The notes under the pieces are model-generated. The model ran no database searches. It had not been told where the DNA came from and worked only from the letters and a program-made list of their open reading frames with translations. The translations under genes and the position numbers were made by a program. Positions 8,115 to 16,757 of a DNA stretch of 64,000 nucleotides are shown piece by piece (the first letter of the stretch is position 1; the number at the start of each line of letters is the position of its first letter). The DNA is from Glycomyces amatae (GTDB taxonomy: Bacteria > Actinomycetota > Actinomycetes > Mycobacteriales > Micromonosporaceae). The DNA lies in assembly GCF_020991375.1 (NCBI RefSeq), contig NZ_JAJLQZ010000006.1:248001-312000 (forward strand), read 5' to 3'.

Positions 8115-8360
8115 ATGGACAAGGCACGCAACGGCATCCCCGCCGGAGAACTCCCCTCGTCGCTGGCGTGGCGCAAGAGCGTCCGCAGCGGCCCGAACGG
8201 CGGCAACTGCGTGGAGCTGGCCGCCCTCCCCGGCGGTGAGGAGATCGCGGTCCGCAACTCGCGCTTCCCCGAGGGTCCGGCCCTCATCTACACGGTGGCC
8301 GAGATCAAGGCGCTCGTCGAAGGCGCCAAGGACGGCGAGTTCGACGACATGATCGCCTGA
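8115..8360 (+). CDS. DUF397 domain protein
   Basis: The 81-residue protein has the DUF397 hallmarks: LAWRKSVRSGPNGGNCVELA near the N-terminus, then EIAVRNSRFPEGPALIYT and a helical end. The ATG at 8115 has GGAAGG 9-14 nt upstream. In Streptomyces and relatives DUF397 genes sit beside DUF5753 Xre regulators (whiJ/abaA-type loci) and are thought to modulate the partner regulator. Here the partner begins 112 bp downstream on the same strand. The molecular activity of DUF397 is not established. Confidence 0.93.
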   Translation: MDKARNGIPAGELPSSLAWRKSVRSGPNGGNCVELAALPGGEEIAVRNSRFPEGPALIYTVAEIKALVEGAKDGEFDDMIA

Positions 8361-8390
8361 AAAACGTGGGCGAGAGCCCAAGGGCAGCAC

Positions 8391-8437
8391 ACTCACCCTG
8401 GCGGGAGGAGCCATCCGGCTACCCTGTCAGGGTGAGT
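8391..8437 (+). promoter_or_regulatory. 10-bp inverted repeat between DUF397 and its regulator
   Basis: ACTCACCCTG (8391-8400) and CAGGGTGAGT (8428-8437) are perfect inverted arms separated by 27 nt. They lie 31-73 nt after the DUF397 stop and end 35 nt before the regulator start. This may be a DNA operator for the Xre protein or a hairpin separating the two genes; no U-tract follows. Confidence 0.5.
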
Positions 8438-8472
8438 TTTCGTCCAGCGACCTGATCCCGGAAGGAGGTGCC

Positions 8473-9357
8473 ATGGCGAAGTCGAACCCCGAGGACCTGC
8501 CGACCGGTCCCACCACGCTGCGGGTCATGATCGGCAGCAACCTGCGCCGCCTGCGGGAGGCCGCCGGCATCTCGCGCGAGGACGCGGGCGAGGAGATCCG
8601 CGCCTCCTCCTCGAAGATCAGCCGCGTCGAACTGGGCCGGGTGTCGTTCCGGCTGCGGGACGTCCGCGACCTCATGGTCATGTACGGGGTCCAGGACGAG
8701 GACGAGATCGAGCGCTTCGTGGACATGGCCCGCGACGCCAACCAGCCGAGCAAGTGGCACCGCTACAGCGACTACCTGCCGGACTGGTTCAGCAACTACC
8801 TGGACATGGAGGGTGCGGCCTTCATGATCCGCACCTACGAGGTCCAGGTCATGCCCGGCCTGCTCCAGAACGAGGCGTACGCGCGGGCGGTGATGATGCT
8901 CGGCTACGGCCACACCCCGCTCACCGAGATCGACAAGCGGATCGACGTCCGCATGAAGCGCCAGGAGATCCTCGACCGTGAGGAGAAGCGGCCCGAGCTG
9001 TGGGCGGTCATCGACGAGGCCGCGCTGCACCGGCCCTTCGGCGGCGCGAGCGTCATGCGGGGCCAGATCCAGTCCCTCATCGACTCCTGCGACAAGCCGA
9101 ACGTGCGCATCCAGATCGTCCCGTTCCTCTCGGGAGCCCACTCCGGGGCGGGCGCGCCGTTCACCTGGCTGCGCTTCGCGTACGAGGAGCTGGCCGACGT
9201 CATCTACCTGGAGCACCTCACCGGCGGCCTGTACTTGGAGCGCGACAGCGAGGTGGACGCCTACCAGGCGGCCATGGAGCACCTGTGCGTCCAGGCCACG
9301 CAGCCGCACAAGACCCAGGACTTCCTGCGGCAGATCATCCGCGACCACTACAGCTAG
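8473..9357 (+). CDS. Xre-family transcriptional regulator with DUF5753 domain
   Basis: The 294-residue protein has an N-terminal helix-turn-helix (about residues 15-70, including LRRLREAAGISREDAGEEI and SSSKISRVELGR), then a C-terminal domain beginning with the YEVQVMPGLLQNEAYARA motif of DUF5753. This is the standard architecture of the many WhiJ/AbaA-like regulators of actinomycetes. A near-perfect ribosome site (GGAAGGAGG) precedes the ATG. It follows the DUF397 gene in the usual order. Developmental or antibiotic-related regulation is typical of the family, but the target of this one is unknown. A 22-bp-stem terminator follows. Confidence 0.93.
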   Translation: MAKSNPEDLPTGPTTLRVMIGSNLRRLREAAGISREDAGEEIRASSSKISRVELGRVSFRLRDVRDLMVMYGVQDEDEIERFVDMARDANQPSKWHRYSDYLPDWFSNYLDMEGAAFMIRTYEVQVMPGLLQNEAYARAVMMLGYGHTPLTEIDKRIDVRMKRQEILDREEKRPELWAVIDEAALHRPFGGASVMRGQIQSLIDSCDKPNVRIQIVPFLSGAHSGAGAPFTWLRFAYEELADVIYLEHLTGGLYLERDSEVDAYQAAMEHLCVQATQPHKTQDFLRQIIRDHYS

Positions 9358-9432
9358 TAGTCGCCGGAGGCGCTCGAACGCGCGGGGCCGTGAAAGCCGA
9401 TTCACCCGTTCGGGTGAGGCCGGGCACGCATG

Positions 9433-9480
9433 GACACGGCGAAGGCGCGCACCTGAAGAGGTGCGCGCCTTCGCCGTGTC
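9433..9480. terminator. Bidirectional terminator, 22-bp perfect stem
   Basis: A perfect 22-bp stem (9433-9454 with 9459-9480) closes on a GAAG tetraloop. It lies between the convergent Xre regulator and methyltransferase genes and ends 7 nt before the latter's stop, so it can serve both. Confidence 0.9.
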
Positions 9481-9487
9481 GTGCCGT

Positions 9488-10315
9488 CTACGGCTTGCGG
9501 GCGACGCCCATCATGATGATCCGCTGGTGCTCCTCGAGGTCCTCCACCGGGATGAGCTCCCGGTCGGGCTCCTCGGGGAACCAGCGGGTCGGGTAGTCCA
9601 GGCCCGGGGGCACCAGGGGCAGCCCCTGGAAGTGCGCCTCGATCTCCTCGGGCGTGCGGATCCACCCGTTGCCGAGCGCCTGGATGCAGGACTTCTCCAT
9701 CGCCACCTGCTCGGGGTAGCCGGTGTTGGCGAAGTCGGTCATGTGCAGGTAGGACCCGCTCGGGCAGGCGTCGAGGATCTCCCGGATCCAGTTGCCGGGC
9801 TCCTCGCCGGGGTGGAAGTGCATCATCAGGCCCACGATCATCAGGCCGATGGGGCGGTCGAAGTCGATCATCTTGTTGACGTCGGGGTGGTTCAGGATGC
9901 TGGGCGGGTCGCGCAGGTCCGCGGTGGCGATCGCCGTGGACTCGTTGTCCGCCAGCAGGGCCCGGCCGTGCGCGAGCACGATCGGGTCGTTGTCGACGTA
10001 GCAGACCTTCGCGTTCGGGTTGACGGCCTGGGCCACCTGGTGGGTGTTCTCCATCGTGGGCAGGCCGGCCCCGATGTCGAGGAACTGGTCGATGCCCTGC
10101 CGCGCCACGTACTCCACGCCCTTCTTGAGGCCGAGGCGGTTGTCCTGGCTGGCCTCGCGGATCTTGGGCACGTAGGTCGCGATCATGGCCGCTCCTTCGC
10201 GGTCCACCGCGAAGTTGTCCTTGCCACCGAGGGTCGCGTCGTAGACGCGGGCGATGGTGGGCTTGGAGATGTCGAAGTCGGGTACGAATTCCGCGTTGTC
10301 GTCGGTGTCAGCCAT
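9488..10315 (-). CDS. SAM-dependent methyltransferase, DUF574 (PF04672) family
   Basis: The 275-residue protein matches the actinomycete methyltransferase family formerly called DUF574. It has an N-terminal ISKPTIARVYDATLGGKDNF motif, a SAM-binding loop FLDIGAGLPTMENTHQVA (about residue 78) and a VDNDPIVLAHGRALL acidic-loop segment. The substrate of this family is generally unknown. It is convergent with the DUF5753 regulator; genes of these classes often occur together in streptomycete accessory regions. The start is an ATG at 10315. It is a single-gene unit ending at the hairpin at 9433-9480. Confidence 0.9.
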   Translation of the reverse strand: MADTDDNAEFVPDFDISKPTIARVYDATLGGKDNFAVDREGAAMIATYVPKIREASQDNRLGLKKGVEYVARQGIDQFLDIGAGLPTMENTHQVAQAVNPNAKVCYVDNDPIVLAHGRALLADNESTAIATADLRDPPSILNHPDVNKMIDFDRPIGLMIVGLMMHFHPGEEPGNWIREILDACPSGSYLHMTDFANTGYPEQVAMEKSCIQALGNGWIRTPEEIEAHFQGLPLVPPGLDYPTRWFPEEPDRELIPVEDLEEHQRIIMMGVARKP

Positions 10316-10493
10316 CGACCCCTGCCTCTGCTTCGAAGGAACGTTCAGCTCATCGTACGACCTTGATCACACTGCCGGGCTTCGGGTTCACTCACTCGAG
10401 CCACACCGGACACACGGCTTGACAAATGGATCATGAAGCACTGCAAGCATATCCATGTCCACTGGTCCACTCGGCGACCACGGGAGGAAACGG

Positions 10494-10528
10494 CCGGGGC
10501 CCGCGCGAGCGCGTCGCGCGGGCCCCGG
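10494..10528 (-). terminator. Terminator after LCP gene, 15-bp stem
   Basis: CCGGGGCCCGCGCGA (10494-10508) and TCGCGCGGGCCCCGG (10514-10528) pair perfectly around GCGCG. It lies 12 nt beyond the stop of the leftward LCP gene. Confidence 0.85.
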
Positions 10529-10539
10529 AACGGGTGCGG

Positions 10540-11703
10540 CTACTCCGCCTCCGCGCCCTGGCCGGAGGCCTCGGGGTTGGCGTCGATCCACCCGGCGACG
10601 TCGTCCTCGCGCAGCGCCTCCCACAGGCTCACGGCCTCGGGGTTGGTGTCCCCGGGGTTCTCGAGGTCCTCGGCGTAGACGACCACCGACTCCCCGCCCT
10701 GGTCGCCGGTGCCGAGGTTCGGCGTGGTCATGAAGACCAGGTCGTCGCTGCGCATGTTCATGAGGTTGATGGCGGTGGAGACGACGTTGAACTCGGTGTC
10801 GACCTTGATCGCGTCCGAGGTGGACTCGATGAAGCTGGTGAGCTTGTCGCGGCTGGTGAGCACGCCCGCGCTGAGCGCGGAGTCCATGATGGCCTTGATG
10901 AGCTCCTGCTGGTGCTGCATGCGGGCGAAGTCGCCGCGGGCCCACTGGTAGCGCTGGCGCACGTAGTCGAGGGCCTCCTCGCCGTTCAGCGTGTTCACGC
11001 CGACGGGGAAGAAGCGGTGGTCGCCGTGGATGGAGGTCACGCCGGTCTCGTCGTAGTAGCCGTCGGCGTCGGCGTGCTCGATGGTCATGGTGACGCCCTC
11101 GAGGGCGTCGACGACCTGCACGAGCCCCGCGAAGTCGATCTCGACCACGTGGTCGACGCGGACCCCGGTCAGCTCCTCGATGGTGAGGACGGTGAGCGGG
11201 ACGGCGCCCCAGGCGTACGCGGCGTTGAACTTGTCGTTGGAGCCGGTGTACTCGGGGTAGTACTTCGCGTCCGCGTACTCGGGGATGTGGACGTACAGGT
11301 CGCGGGGGATCGAGATGCCGTAGGCCTCGGAGCCGCCCTCGTTGACGTGCATGAGGATCGTCGTGTCCGAGCGGGCGTCGGACTCGTCGTTGCCCTCGCG
11401 GTGGTCGGAGCCGATGACGAGGAGGTTGAGGGCCCGGTCGTTGTCGGGTCGGTTCTCGTCGGGGAGGCCTTCGAGGTCGAACTCGCGGTTGAGGTCGGAG
11501 TTGGTGTCGTTGGCGGTCGACCACAGGGCCAGGCCGCCTCCCGTCGCCGCGATGGAGGCCACCAGGCCGATCCCCGAGCCGATGAGGCCCCGCCGGGTCG
11601 GACCGCCGCCGGTCGCGGCCGCGACGCGCGCACCGCCGCCGTCGCCCCCGCCGCGCGGCGGCACCGAGGCGCTGCCGCGGTAATTGGAACCGGAATACGT
11701 CAT
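10540..11703 (-). CDS. LytR-CpsA-Psr (LCP) family cell-wall ligase
   Basis: LCP proteins transfer polyprenyl-linked glycopolymers onto peptidoglycan outside the membrane. This 387-residue protein has a Gly-rich cytoplasmic tail, one transmembrane segment (about residues 40-62), then the LCP core. The core shows LLVIGSDHREG, the RSDTTILMHV segment with the Arg and Asp that contact pyrophosphate, ISIPRDLYVHIP, and NGEEALDYVRQRY followed by DFARMQHQQELIKA. It is last in a leftward group with a UDP-glucuronate decarboxylase and a phosphoglycosyltransferase, which suggests it attaches the polymer made by that cluster. It differs in sequence from the three tandem LCP proteins at 28.8-32.3 kb. Confidence 0.94.
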   Translation of the reverse strand: MTYSGSNYRGSASVPPRGGGDGGGARVAAATGGGPTRRGLIGSGIGLVASIAATGGGLALWSTANDTNSDLNREFDLEGLPDENRPDNDRALNLLVIGSDHREGNDESDARSDTTILMHVNEGGSEAYGISIPRDLYVHIPEYADAKYYPEYTGSNDKFNAAYAWGAVPLTVLTIEELTGVRVDHVVEIDFAGLVQVVDALEGVTMTIEHADADGYYDETGVTSIHGDHRFFPVGVNTLNGEEALDYVRQRYQWARGDFARMQHQQELIKAIMDSALSAGVLTSRDKLTSFIESTSDAIKVDTEFNVVSTAINLMNMRSDDLVFMTTPNLGTGDQGGESVVVYAEDLENPGDTNPEAVSLWEALREDDVAGWIDANPEASGQGAEAE

Positions 11704-11772
11704 GAGCCCAGCTTACGCGGTCGCCGCCAAGGGGCCCGGACCGCGCACGCGGCCCGGATTCTGAGAGTTTCC

Positions 11773-12744
11773 TCAGGAGACGGTGACGCCGGACGGCGCC
11801 GTGCCGCGGGCGATGAAGTCGTCGATGGTCGACTTGAGACCGGCCTCATAGTGGACCTGCGGCTCGTAGCCGAGCAGCTCGCGGGCCGCGGTGAGGTCGG
11901 GGCGGCGGCGCTCGGGGTCGTCCGAGGGGCGGTCGGTGTACTCGATGGTCGACCTCGAGCCGGTCAGGCGCAGGATGACCTCGGCCATCTCCCGGACGGT
12001 GAGCTCGTACTCGGTGCCGAGGTTGACCGGGCCGTACTCGCCGGACTCCAGGAGCAGCACCAGGCCGCGCACGAGGTCGTCGACGTAGCACAGGGACCGG
12101 GTCTGGGAGCCGTCGCCGTGGATGGTCAGGGGCTCGCCGGCGAGCGCCTGGCCGATGAAGTTGGGGATCACGCGGCCGTCGTCGGGGCGCATGCGCGGGC
12201 CGTACGTGTTGAAGATCCGCACGATCGCGGCGTCGAGGCCCTTGTGCCGGTGGTAGGCGGCGACGGCGGCCTCGGAGAAGCGCTTGGCCTCGTCGTAGCA
12301 GGAGCGGACGCCGATGGGGTTCACGTTGCCCCAGTAGGACTCGGGCTGCGGGTGCACGTGCGGGTCGCCGTACACCTCGGAGGTGGAGGCCATGAGGAAC
12401 CGGGCGCCGTCGGCGAGGGCGCGGTCGAGCGCGTGGAGGGTGCCCACGGAGTCGACGCGGAGGATCTCGACCGGCAGGGTCGCGAAGTCGACCGGGCTGG
12501 CCGGGCACGCGAAGTGCAGGACCGCGTCGAAGGGCTCGTCGCCGACGGGCAGGCCCTCGGTGACGTCGGCCTCGACGACGGTGAGGCGGGGGTGGTCGGC
12601 GAGGTTGGCGCGGGAGCCGGTGACGAAGTTGTCGACGGCGGTCACGTCGCAGCCCTTCGCCAGGAGCGCGTCGACCAGGTGGCTGCCCACCAGGCCCGCG
12701 CCGCCGGTGACGAGGAGGCGGCTGCCGGTTCCGTAAGTAGTCAT
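11773..12744 (-). CDS. UDP-glucuronate decarboxylase (UDP-xylose synthase)
   Basis: This 323-residue short-chain dehydrogenase-type enzyme probably converts UDP-glucuronate to UDP-xylose. It begins with the NAD-binding motif LLVTGGAGLVGSHLVDALL. It also contains segments diagnostic for UXS: HFACPASPVDF, MASTSEVYGDPHVHPQPESY, WGNVNPIGVRSCYDEAKR with the catalytic YxxxK, and RIFNTYGPRMRPDDGRV. The ATG at 12744 is preferred over a TTG one codon upstream. It sits between the LCP ligase and the phosphoglycosyltransferase, consistent with supply of a pentose for an envelope polysaccharide. Related epimerases and 4,6-dehydratases lack the WGNVNPIG segment. Confidence 0.9.
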   Translation of the reverse strand: MTTYGTGSRLLVTGGAGLVGSHLVDALLAKGCDVTAVDNFVTGSRANLADHPRLTVVEADVTEGLPVGDEPFDAVLHFACPASPVDFATLPVEILRVDSVGTLHALDRALADGARFLMASTSEVYGDPHVHPQPESYWGNVNPIGVRSCYDEAKRFSEAAVAAYHRHKGLDAAIVRIFNTYGPRMRPDDGRVIPNFIGQALAGEPLTIHGDGSQTRSLCYVDDLVRGLVLLLESGEYGPVNLGTEYELTVREMAEVILRLTGSRSTIEYTDRPSDDPERRRPDLTAARELLGYEPQVHYEAGLKSTIDDFIARGTAPSGVTVS

Positions 12745-12826
12745 CAATTTCCAAGATTATCAGGGTTGGCCTGGCGTTCACCTGGGCGCAAGCTGTGCGT
12801 TCGCTCAGTGCGCGCCGCGGGTCCGC

Positions 12827-14416
12827 TCAGTAGGCGCCTTTTCGGCGCAATACTACGGCGACGGTGCGGAACAGGATCTGAAGGTCGGTCGCCAGGGACC
12901 AGTTGTCGACGTAGTAGAGGTCGAGGCGGACCGCGTCGTCCCAGGACAGGTCCGAGCGGCCCGAGACCTGCCACAGGCCGGTGATGCCGGGGCGGACCAG
13001 GAGGCGGCGGCGCACGTCGCCGAGGAAGTCGCCGTTCTCGGCCGGGAGGGGGCGGGGGCCCACGAGGCTCATCTCGCCGCGGACGACGTTGATCAGCTGC
13101 GGGAACTCGTCGATGGAGGTCCGGCGCAGCCACTTGCCGACGTTGGTGATGCGCGGGTCGTCCTTCATCTTGAACAGCAGGCCGTCGGTCTCGTTGTGCA
13201 TCATGAGCGCGGCCTGGCGCTCCTCCGCGTCGATGTACATGGTGCGGAACTTCCAGCAGCTGAACGTCTCGCCGTCGCGCCCGACCCGGCTCTGGCGGAA
13301 GAACACGGGGCCGGGGCTGTCCGACTTGATGGCGATCGCGACCGCCAGGAACAGCGGCGAGAGCAGGATGAGCCCGAACACGGAGGAGGAGATGTCGAGG
13401 ATGTTCTTGATCAGCCAGCTCACGCCGGAGATCTTGGGCTCCTCGACGTGCAGCAGCGGCAGGCCCTCCACGGGCCGGATGTGCACGCGGGGGCCGGCGA
13501 TGTCGGTGAGCTGCGGGGCGACCACCAGGTCGCGGCCGGTGCCCTCGAGCTGCCAGGCGAGGCGGCGCAGGTCGGCGGCGTCGGCCGAGGCCGAACCGCA
13601 GACGGCGAGGGTGTCGGCCTCGAGCTGCTCGGCGCAGGTGACGACGTCGGTCCCGGCGAAGACCGGGACCGGGGTGTCGAGGTTGCGGACCGAGGAGGCG
13701 CCCTCGGTGACGTATATGCCCACGGGCACGAGCCCGGCGGCGGGCGAGCGGCGGACGGTGCGGTAGACCTCCAGCGCCTCGGGGTAGGCGCCGATGAGCA
13801 GGACCCGCTGGACGCCGCGCCCGGCGGCGCGCATCCGGTGCAGGCCGTAGCGGGCGCCGAGGCGGAAGGACATGACGAGGACGGCGGCGACGAGGAGGAT
13901 CACCGCGACCGTGACGCGGGAGACGTCGGCCTTGAAGGTCAGGGCGGCGAAGGACACGAACGCGAGCATGAACATGGAGGCGCGGATGACCCGCTTGAAC
14001 TCCTCGTTGCCCATGCCGAAGTAGCGGCGGTCGTACGAGCCGGTGCCCCACAGGGTGAGCAGCCACGCGGCCGGGAGCAGCAGCCACACGGTGAGGTAGA
14101 AGAAGTGGAGCTGGTCGTCGGTGTCGAAGCCGGCGTGGGGGGTGGGGGTGAGGTTGACGGCGACGACCGTGGCGAGCACGGCGGCGAGCAGGTCGACGCC
14201 GACGAGGGCGCCCTGGTAGTAGCGGTGCCAGTTGGAGGCGCGGACCAGGCGGCGCCAGGCGGAGCGGGTGACCCCGTTGGTGACCAGCTGCGGGTCACCG
14301 CCTTCACGAGCACCGCCCACCGACATCCCCGTCCGTCCGTGCTTCCCGGCTGGGTATTGCGGAACACCTCCACGTCCGTGGAGATCATTTGCTGGGCGTT
14401 CCAGGCTCGTAGCCAC
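12827..14416 (-). CDS. Polyprenyl glycosylphosphotransferase (WbaP/WcaJ type)
   Basis: This enzyme starts a glycopolymer by moving a sugar 1-phosphate from a nucleotide sugar to undecaprenyl (or decaprenyl) phosphate. The 529-residue protein has four to five N-terminal membrane segments (about residues 65-190) and a CoA-binding-like middle domain. The C-terminal bacterial sugar transferase domain shows the re-entrant helix, SDSPGPVFFRQSRVGRDGE, FSCWKFRTMYIDAE, RRTSIDEFPQLINVVRGEMS and VGPRPLP. A GTG at 14416 with AGGGA upstream is used; an ATG at 14326 would remove a weakly conserved leader. It is divergent from a GT4 glycosyltransferase gene, which may act next on the lipid-linked sugar. Confidence 0.93.
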   Translation of the reverse strand: MATSLERPANDLHGRGGVPQYPAGKHGRTGMSVGGAREGGDPQLVTNGVTRSAWRRLVRASNWHRYYQGALVGVDLLAAVLATVVAVNLTPTPHAGFDTDDQLHFFYLTVWLLLPAAWLLTLWGTGSYDRRYFGMGNEEFKRVIRASMFMLAFVSFAALTFKADVSRVTVAVILLVAAVLVMSFRLGARYGLHRMRAAGRGVQRVLLIGAYPEALEVYRTVRRSPAAGLVPVGIYVTEGASSVRNLDTPVPVFAGTDVVTCAEQLEADTLAVCGSASADAADLRRLAWQLEGTGRDLVVAPQLTDIAGPRVHIRPVEGLPLLHVEEPKISGVSWLIKNILDISSSVFGLILLSPLFLAVAIAIKSDSPGPVFFRQSRVGRDGETFSCWKFRTMYIDAEERQAALMMHNETDGLLFKMKDDPRITNVGKWLRRTSIDEFPQLINVVRGEMSLVGPRPLPAENGDFLGDVRRRLLVRPGITGLWQVSGRSDLSWDDAVRLDLYYVDNWSLATDLQILFRTVAVVLRRKGAY

Positions 14417-14613
14417 TGCACATCCCTGCGGTCGTCAGCTTACGGTGGAGGTGAGTGTCCGCGGGTGGAGATCGGCGCGGCATCTCCCGACGGCGCTTCT
14501 CAGAGCTGGGCGGCCCGCTGACACGGTACCCGACAACCTACACCTATTCGGCTCCTGAGGTATCTTCGGCCGATCCGAAAGCCGTCCCCGCCACCCTGTG
14601 TGAGGAAGACCCT

Positions 14614-15783
14614 GTGAAGATCGTCATCGCCCACAACCGGTACTCCTCGGCGCAGCCGTCGGGCGAGAACGTGATCGTGGACTACGAGATCGGGGCGCTG
14701 CGGGAGGCCGGCGTCGAGGTCGTGCCGTTCCTGCGCTCCTCGGACGAGATCGGGGCGCTGCCGCTCCACCGCAAGGCCGCGCTGGCCGCCTCGCCGGTGC
14801 ACGCCGCGGGGACGCAGCGCGAGCTCGCGGCGGTGCTCGAGCGCGAGCGGCCGGACCTGCTGCACCTGCACAACCCCTACCCGCTGCTGTCGCCGTCGGT
14901 GGTGCGCACGGCGCACGCGCACGGGGTGAAGGTGGTGCAGACCATCCACAACTACCGGCACGACTGCATGAACGGGCTGTACTTCAGGGACGGGCACGAC
15001 TGCCGGGACTGCCACGGGAGGCGCTGGAACGCGCCGGGCGTCGCGCACGCCTGCTACCGGGGCTCGCGCGCGCAGAGCGCGGTCATGGCGGTGGCGCTCG
15101 GGGCGCACCAGGGGACGTGGCGGAGCGTCGACCGCTTCGTGGCGCTCACCGACGCGATGGCCGGGTACCTGCGGAGCATCGGGATCGAGGAGGACCGGAT
15201 CCGGGTGAAGCCCAACGCCGTGGCCGACCCCGGCGCGGTGCCGCCCCTGGGCGGGGGGTTCCTGTTCGGGGCGCGGCTGGTCCCGGAGAAGGGCGTGGAG
15301 CTGCTGCTGGAGGCGTGGCGGCTCGCGGACCTGCCGGGGGAGGCCCTGAGGATCGCCGGGGACGGGCCGCTGCGCCCGCTCGTGGAGGCGGCGGCCGCGC
15401 GCGGCGAGGTCGAGTACCTGGGGCGGCTCGACGCGGACGGGATGCGCGCCGCGCTCGCCGGGGCGGCGGCGATGGTGGTCCCGTCGATCTGGCAGGACAT
15501 CCTGCCGACCACGGGGCTCGAGGCGCTCGCGAGCGGCCGGGCCGTGGTCGCGACGCGCATGGGCGGGGCGCCGTTCATCGCGGGGGCGGGCACCGACGCG
15601 CCCGCGGGGGTGGCGGTCGAGCCGGAGCCGGAGGCGCTGGCGCGGGGCCTGGAGGCGGTGGCGAAGGACCCGTCGTACGCCGCGAACGCAAGGGCCCGTT
15701 ACGAAGCGGTGTTCTCACCGGAGGTGACGCTGCGGCGGCTGATCGGGATCTACGAGGAGCTCCTCGCCGCCCCCGAGGCCTGA
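14614..15783 (+). CDS. GT4-family glycosyltransferase
   Basis: The 389-residue protein starts at a GTG (14614) with GAGGAAG upstream; the frame is open further upstream, but KIVIAHNRYSSAQPSGENVI is the typical N-terminus. It has a GT-B fold: an N-terminal domain with DLLHLHNPYPLLSP, and a C-terminal domain with GARLVPEKGVELLLEAW, the donor-binding ASGRAVVATRMGG region, and a PSIWQDILPTTGLEAL segment carrying the conserved nucleotide-sugar Glu. A Cys-rich insert (CRDCHG) occurs near residue 130, as in several actinobacterial members. It is divergent from the phosphoglycosyltransferase and probably extends the same polymer; donor and acceptor are unknown. Confidence 0.92.
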   Translation: MKIVIAHNRYSSAQPSGENVIVDYEIGALREAGVEVVPFLRSSDEIGALPLHRKAALAASPVHAAGTQRELAAVLERERPDLLHLHNPYPLLSPSVVRTAHAHGVKVVQTIHNYRHDCMNGLYFRDGHDCRDCHGRRWNAPGVAHACYRGSRAQSAVMAVALGAHQGTWRSVDRFVALTDAMAGYLRSIGIEEDRIRVKPNAVADPGAVPPLGGGFLFGARLVPEKGVELLLEAWRLADLPGEALRIAGDGPLRPLVEAAAARGEVEYLGRLDADGMRAALAGAAAMVVPSIWQDILPTTGLEALASGRAVVATRMGGAPFIAGAGTDAPAGVAVEPEPEALARGLEAVAKDPSYAANARARYEAVFSPEVTLRRLIGIYEELLAAPEA

Positions 15784-15795
15784 GGCCCCTAGGGT

Positions 15796-16497
15796 TCAGC
15801 GCAGGCTGGCGCGGGCGTTGACCGCGATGCTCGCCAGGAGGAACAGCGCGTTCACCGCGCCGAAGCCGAGCATGACGACCCACATGAGGCCCGGCACGAG
15901 GAGCGCCAGCGCGATGACGGCGATGACGAACCCGTAGTCGCGCACCAGCTTGACGAGGCGCACCGGCAGGCTCGTGCTCGTCACCATCGAGATCGAGGCG
16001 TCCTCTTTGGCCATCACGGCGGTGACGAGGTTGGTCATCCACAGCGCCGCGAAGGCGGCCCCGCACCAGGCGGGGACGGCGGGGGTGTAGGCGTCGGTCA
16101 CGGCGACGACGACCGCGACGACCGAGGCCTGGATGGCGATGTCGCAGAGGACGTCGACGCGCGCGCCCGCGTCCGAGCCCGTGCCGGTGACGCGCGCGAG
16201 CTGGCCGTCGGCGCAGTCGATCATGTAGGCCGCCTGCCAGAGCACGAGCGCCGCGATTGCGACCGGCCACCACGGGTAGCCCTCGCGCGCGGCCGGTATG
16301 TAGGCGATGACCCCTGCGCTGACGCCGATGCCGAGGACGAGGTTGAGGAGCGACAGATGCGAGGGCTTGAGTCCCGCTCGCCATGCGGCGTAGGCGAACA
16401 GCGCGCCGCCGCGCTGGTCGAGCATGGTGGCGAGGCCGCCGCCCCGGTTGGCGGCGAGGAAGTCGGCGGGTCGGCGGGGCGGACGCTGTGCAGTCAC
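15796..16497 (-). CDS. CDP-alcohol phosphatidyltransferase family protein
   Basis: The 233-residue membrane enzyme contains the complete family signature D-x2-DG-x2-AR-x8-G-x3-D-x3-D, seen as DCADGQLARVTGTGSDAGAR followed by VDVLCD, which binds metal and the CDP moiety. About six hydrophobic segments surround it. These enzymes exchange CMP from a CDP-linked donor for an alcohol, making phospholipids or phosphodiester-linked head groups. Its position next to glycopolymer genes suggests an envelope lipid or polymer role, but the alcohol cannot be read from sequence. It is convergent with the GT4 gene (12 bp between stops) and divergent from the GCS2-family gene. Confidence 0.92.
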   Translation of the reverse strand: MTAQRPPRRPADFLAANRGGGLATMLDQRGGALFAYAAWRAGLKPSHLSLLNLVLGIGVSAGVIAYIPAAREGYPWWPVAIAALVLWQAAYMIDCADGQLARVTGTGSDAGARVDVLCDIAIQASVVAVVVAVTDAYTPAVPAWCGAAFAALWMTNLVTAVMAKEDASISMVTSTSLPVRLVKLVRDYGFVIAVIALALLVPGLMWVVMLGFGAVNALFLLASIAVNARASLR

Positions 16498-16609
16498 GCG
16501 CCGATCCTAGCGGGAGCCCTGAGAAGGGCCGCCGCGCAACGGAACGTGACGTGGATGACGCTTGCCGTGAGCAGGAGGGGCACGCACCGTCGCCGCCCGA
16601 GACCTCGTT

Positions 16610-16627
16610 GTGTCAAGATCCTGACAC
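16610..16627. promoter_or_regulatory. 18-bp operator-like inverted repeat
   Basis: GTGTCAAGATCCTGACAC is an inverted repeat with 6-bp arms (GTGTCA/TGACAC) and a 6-bp centre. It lies in the 260-bp divergent region between the CDP-alcohol phosphatidyltransferase and GCS2-family genes, 131 nt before the latter. No cognate regulator is visible. Confidence 0.4.
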
Positions 16628-16757
16628 CACGGAGAGTGCGCGATCCCTAATATGAGCGCGATCCGCACCATTTGGGACGAAACAGCCTCTGCTTTGGTAG
16701 CCAGGGCATGACCTACGGTCTTAGAGTTGATGAACCATCGATTCCTGGGGAGGAAAC

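Noticed and set aside
6857..10315. Possible integrated element using tRNA-Arg as attachment site
   Set aside because: The accessory genes after the tRNA are suggestive, but there is no integrase and I found no second copy of the tRNA 3' end.
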